Assembly (NCBI RefSeq): GCF_002300555.2
Contig: NZ_NTHN02000038.1
Span: forward strand, 1-50,893
From: Alloyangia mangrovi
GTDB lineage: Bacteria; Pseudomonadota; Alphaproteobacteria; Rhodobacterales; Rhodobacteraceae
Direction: 5' to 3'
Length of the DNA stretch: 50,893 nt
In this document: piece after piece, positions 49,599-50,893 of the stretch
How the letters are laid out: every line of letters starts with the position of its first letter
Position numbering within the stretch: the stretch's first letter is position 1
Notes under the pieces: generated by a model
Told to the model about the DNA's origin: nothing
Seen by the model: the letters and a program-made list of their open reading frames with translations, nothing else
The model's database searches: none
Program-made: the position numbers and the translations under genes

Positions 49599-50893
49599 TC
49601 AGACCGCCGGCAGATCGCTGACGAAGACATACTCCAGGAAGTCGATGCGCAGCGGCTCGCCTGCGTCCGGCAGGCCCGAGAGCTCCAGCCGGTCCCCCGC
49701 CTCTATCGCAAGACCGGTGATCTCGCGTTCGGCGTAGGAGGTCTCGTTGACGATCGAGGCACCGGCGTCCGCATCCCAGACGAAGCTGTCGACCGTCTCG
49801 CCGTTCAGCAGCAGCGAGAGCTGCGACTGCCCGTCGGATTCGTCGAAGTAGCCCAGCTTGATGTTGTAGAGCCCGTTTGCGTCGGTAAAGTCGAAGCCCG
49901 CCACATGCGCCCCGCTGCCGGTAGCCTGGATCATCTGGTCGTTCGAGCCGTGGCCGTTGTTGAGCACCTGGAAGCCTTGCAGCTCCATGCTTTCCGCCTC
50001 CACGCGCACCGGGTCCGCGCTTGGCGGCGGGGTGACCGGCACCGCGACGTTGAAGCTGGTCAGCGCGCCGTTCGCCGCCACCGCGTTGCCGCTGGTGTCG
50101 AGCACCTGCCCCGCCTGCAGCGCCACCGTGTAGGCACCGTTGTCGGCGGTGTCCCAGCTGCCGCCCGGCGCCGCCACCGTATAGGTCGCGCTGCGCGGGC
50201 TGCCGTCGATGCCGACATTGACGCTCACCCCGGTGACCGAAAGGGCACCGCCCGGGCCGGTCACCGTGATGTCGCTCACGTCGATGCTCGAGGCATCGAT
50301 GGCGACGTTGTCGGCATAGGTCACCGTCACCGTGGTGGAGCTGCCACCGCCGACCCCGATGCCTGCCGCGCTGGCGGCGCTGACCGTGGGCGCCTGCAGG
50401 TCTTCCACCGGCTCCCCGCCACCGCCTTCGACCGGCGTGAAGTCGAGGTAGTCCACCCGCAGCGGCTCGCCGCCGTTGGGCACACCCGTGATCGCCACCA
50501 CATCGCCCGCCGCCAGCGTCACGGCCGCGAAGCTGTGCTCGGCGAAGGACGAGGAGTTCGCGATCGCATCCCCGGCATTCAGGTTCCAGGTGAAGGTCTC
50601 GCGCACCTCGTTGTTGATCATCAGGCTGAGCACCGAGTTGCCGTCGGACTCGTCGTAATGGCCAACGGTGATCTGGTAGGTGCCCGGGGTCTCGGCAAAG
50701 ACCAGGCTGGCGACATTGGGTCCGCTGCCCGGGGCCTGGATGAACGCGTCGTTCGAGGCGTGGCCGTTGGCGGTGGCGACAAACCCCTGCAAGGTCAGCG
50801 TCTCGGCCTCGACCCGGAAGGTCTCGCCGATGCTGGTGGGCGGCGGGGTGACCGGCACCGCGACGTTGAAGCTGGTCAGCGCGCCGTTCGCCG
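49599..50893 (-). CDS. Large repeat protein with CBM-like and Ig-like modules (partial)
   Basis: This is the C-terminal part (at least 431 aa) of a protein that continues past the window edge. It has two copies of a beta-rich, CBM-like module beginning VEAE (RVEAESMELQGFQVLNNGHGSND and RVEAETLTLQGFVATANGHASND) with Y.DESDG.S.LSL and GEPLR.D.L. They are separated by an Ig-like module (VTVTYADNVAIDASSIDV, GAYTVALQAGQVLDTSGNAVAANGALTSFNVAV) and by PVTPPP linkers. Such modules often bind carbohydrate, on secreted enzymes or adhesins. The C-terminus (LEYVFVSDLPAV) has no clear anchor. The catalytic part, if any, is upstream outside the window. Confidence 0.8.
   Translation of the reverse strand, partial: ANGALTSFNVAVPVTPPPTSIGETFRVEAETLTLQGFVATANGHASNDAFIQAPGSGPNVASLVFAETPGTYQITVGHYDESDGNSVLSLMINNEVRETFTWNLNAGDAIANSSSFAEHSFAAVTLAAGDVVAITGVPNGGEPLRVDYLDFTPVEGGGGEPVEDLQAPTVSAASAAGIGVGGGSSTTVTVTYADNVAIDASSIDVSDITVTGPGGALSVTGVSVNVGIDGSPRSATYTVAAPGGSWDTADNGAYTVALQAGQVLDTSGNAVAANGALTSFNVAVPVTPPPSADPVRVEAESMELQGFQVLNNGHGSNDQMIQATGSGAHVAGFDFTDANGLYNIKLGYFDESDGQSQLSLLLNGETVDSFVWDADAGASIVNETSYAEREITGLAIEAGDRLELSGLPDAGEPLRIDFLEYVFVSDLPAV
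50023..50077. repeat. 55-bp exact direct repeat, first copy (second 50839-50893)
   Basis: The 55 bases from 50023 recur exactly at 50839-50893, 816 bp (272 codons) away, and the second copy runs into the window end. They encode the NGALTSFNVAVPVTPPP linker of the repeat protein, showing that the 272-aa module is tandemly repeated. Confidence 0.85.

Overview
The window is a high-GC, densely coded chromosomal segment. Its gene families point to an alphaproteobacterium of the order Rhodobacterales (Roseobacter/Rhodobacter type): an HWE histidine kinase, a TAXI-type TRAP transporter fused to its permease, a BKACE enzyme, a choline-sulfatase/BCCT module, SdhE, DUF1194 proteins, a MarR/LdtR-like regulator and topoisomerase IV ParE. 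The assignment rests on family content, not on a database search. I saw no rRNA, tRNA, CRISPR array, insertion sequence or prophage.

Layout. (1) 0.2-4.7 kb: a sensory cluster of a short LOV photoreceptor, a CheB-CheR-PAS-HWE histidine kinase and a single-domain response regulator. (2) 4.7-5.8 kb: two overlapping HupE/UreJ-like membrane proteins. (3) 6.0-13.9 kb: a GntR regulator divergent from a peptide ABC importer operon that ends in a gamma-glutamyltransferase with no visible signal peptide. (4) 14.2-17.3 kb: a MacA-MacB efflux pair. (5) 17.4-24.7 kb: an RpiR regulator divergent from a TAXI-TRAP transporter, UspA, a class-III aminotransferase and a BKACE enzyme, which look like one catabolic unit. 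Three copies of a 14-bp perfect palindrome lie at its 3' end. (6) 24.8-27.3 kb: rhomboid protease, GFA/CENP-V-like protein, inositol monophosphatase and a small secreted protein. (7) 27.6-32.0 kb: BCCT carrier, choline-sulfatase and a divergent LysR regulator. (8) 32.0-37.4 kb: housekeeping genes (aspartate aminotransferase, XRE regulator, SdhE, MarR, HtpX, DUF1194, glyoxalase). (9) 37.5-40.0 kb: a surface-lipoprotein assembly modulator (Slam) with its likely client lipoprotein. (10) 40.2-50.9 kb: thymidylate synthase and dihydrofolate reductase, an orphan HsdR-N-like nuclease of more AT-rich composition, an outer-membrane barrel protein, ParE, several small envelope proteins, CsbD, a cytochrome c, and the 3' end of a large repeat-containing extracellular protein cut by the window edge.

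A technical theme runs through the window. Every G or C run of seven or more that I found inside a gene (C7 at 1108, G7 at 1137, C7 at 4770, C7 at 33273, C7 at 34524, G8 at 47736) breaks a reading frame. Removing one base per run restores a family-typical protein in each case. These are most simply systematic homopolymer over-calls, so the five genes are annotated here across the shift as probably intact. A sixth frame break, in the GFA-like gene near 25870, is not in a homopolymer.

The most interesting biology is the LOV/CheB-CheR-HWE/response-regulator cluster, the Slam plus lipoprotein pair, and the TRAP-UspA-aminotransferase-BKACE unit, whose substrate cannot be read from the sequence.
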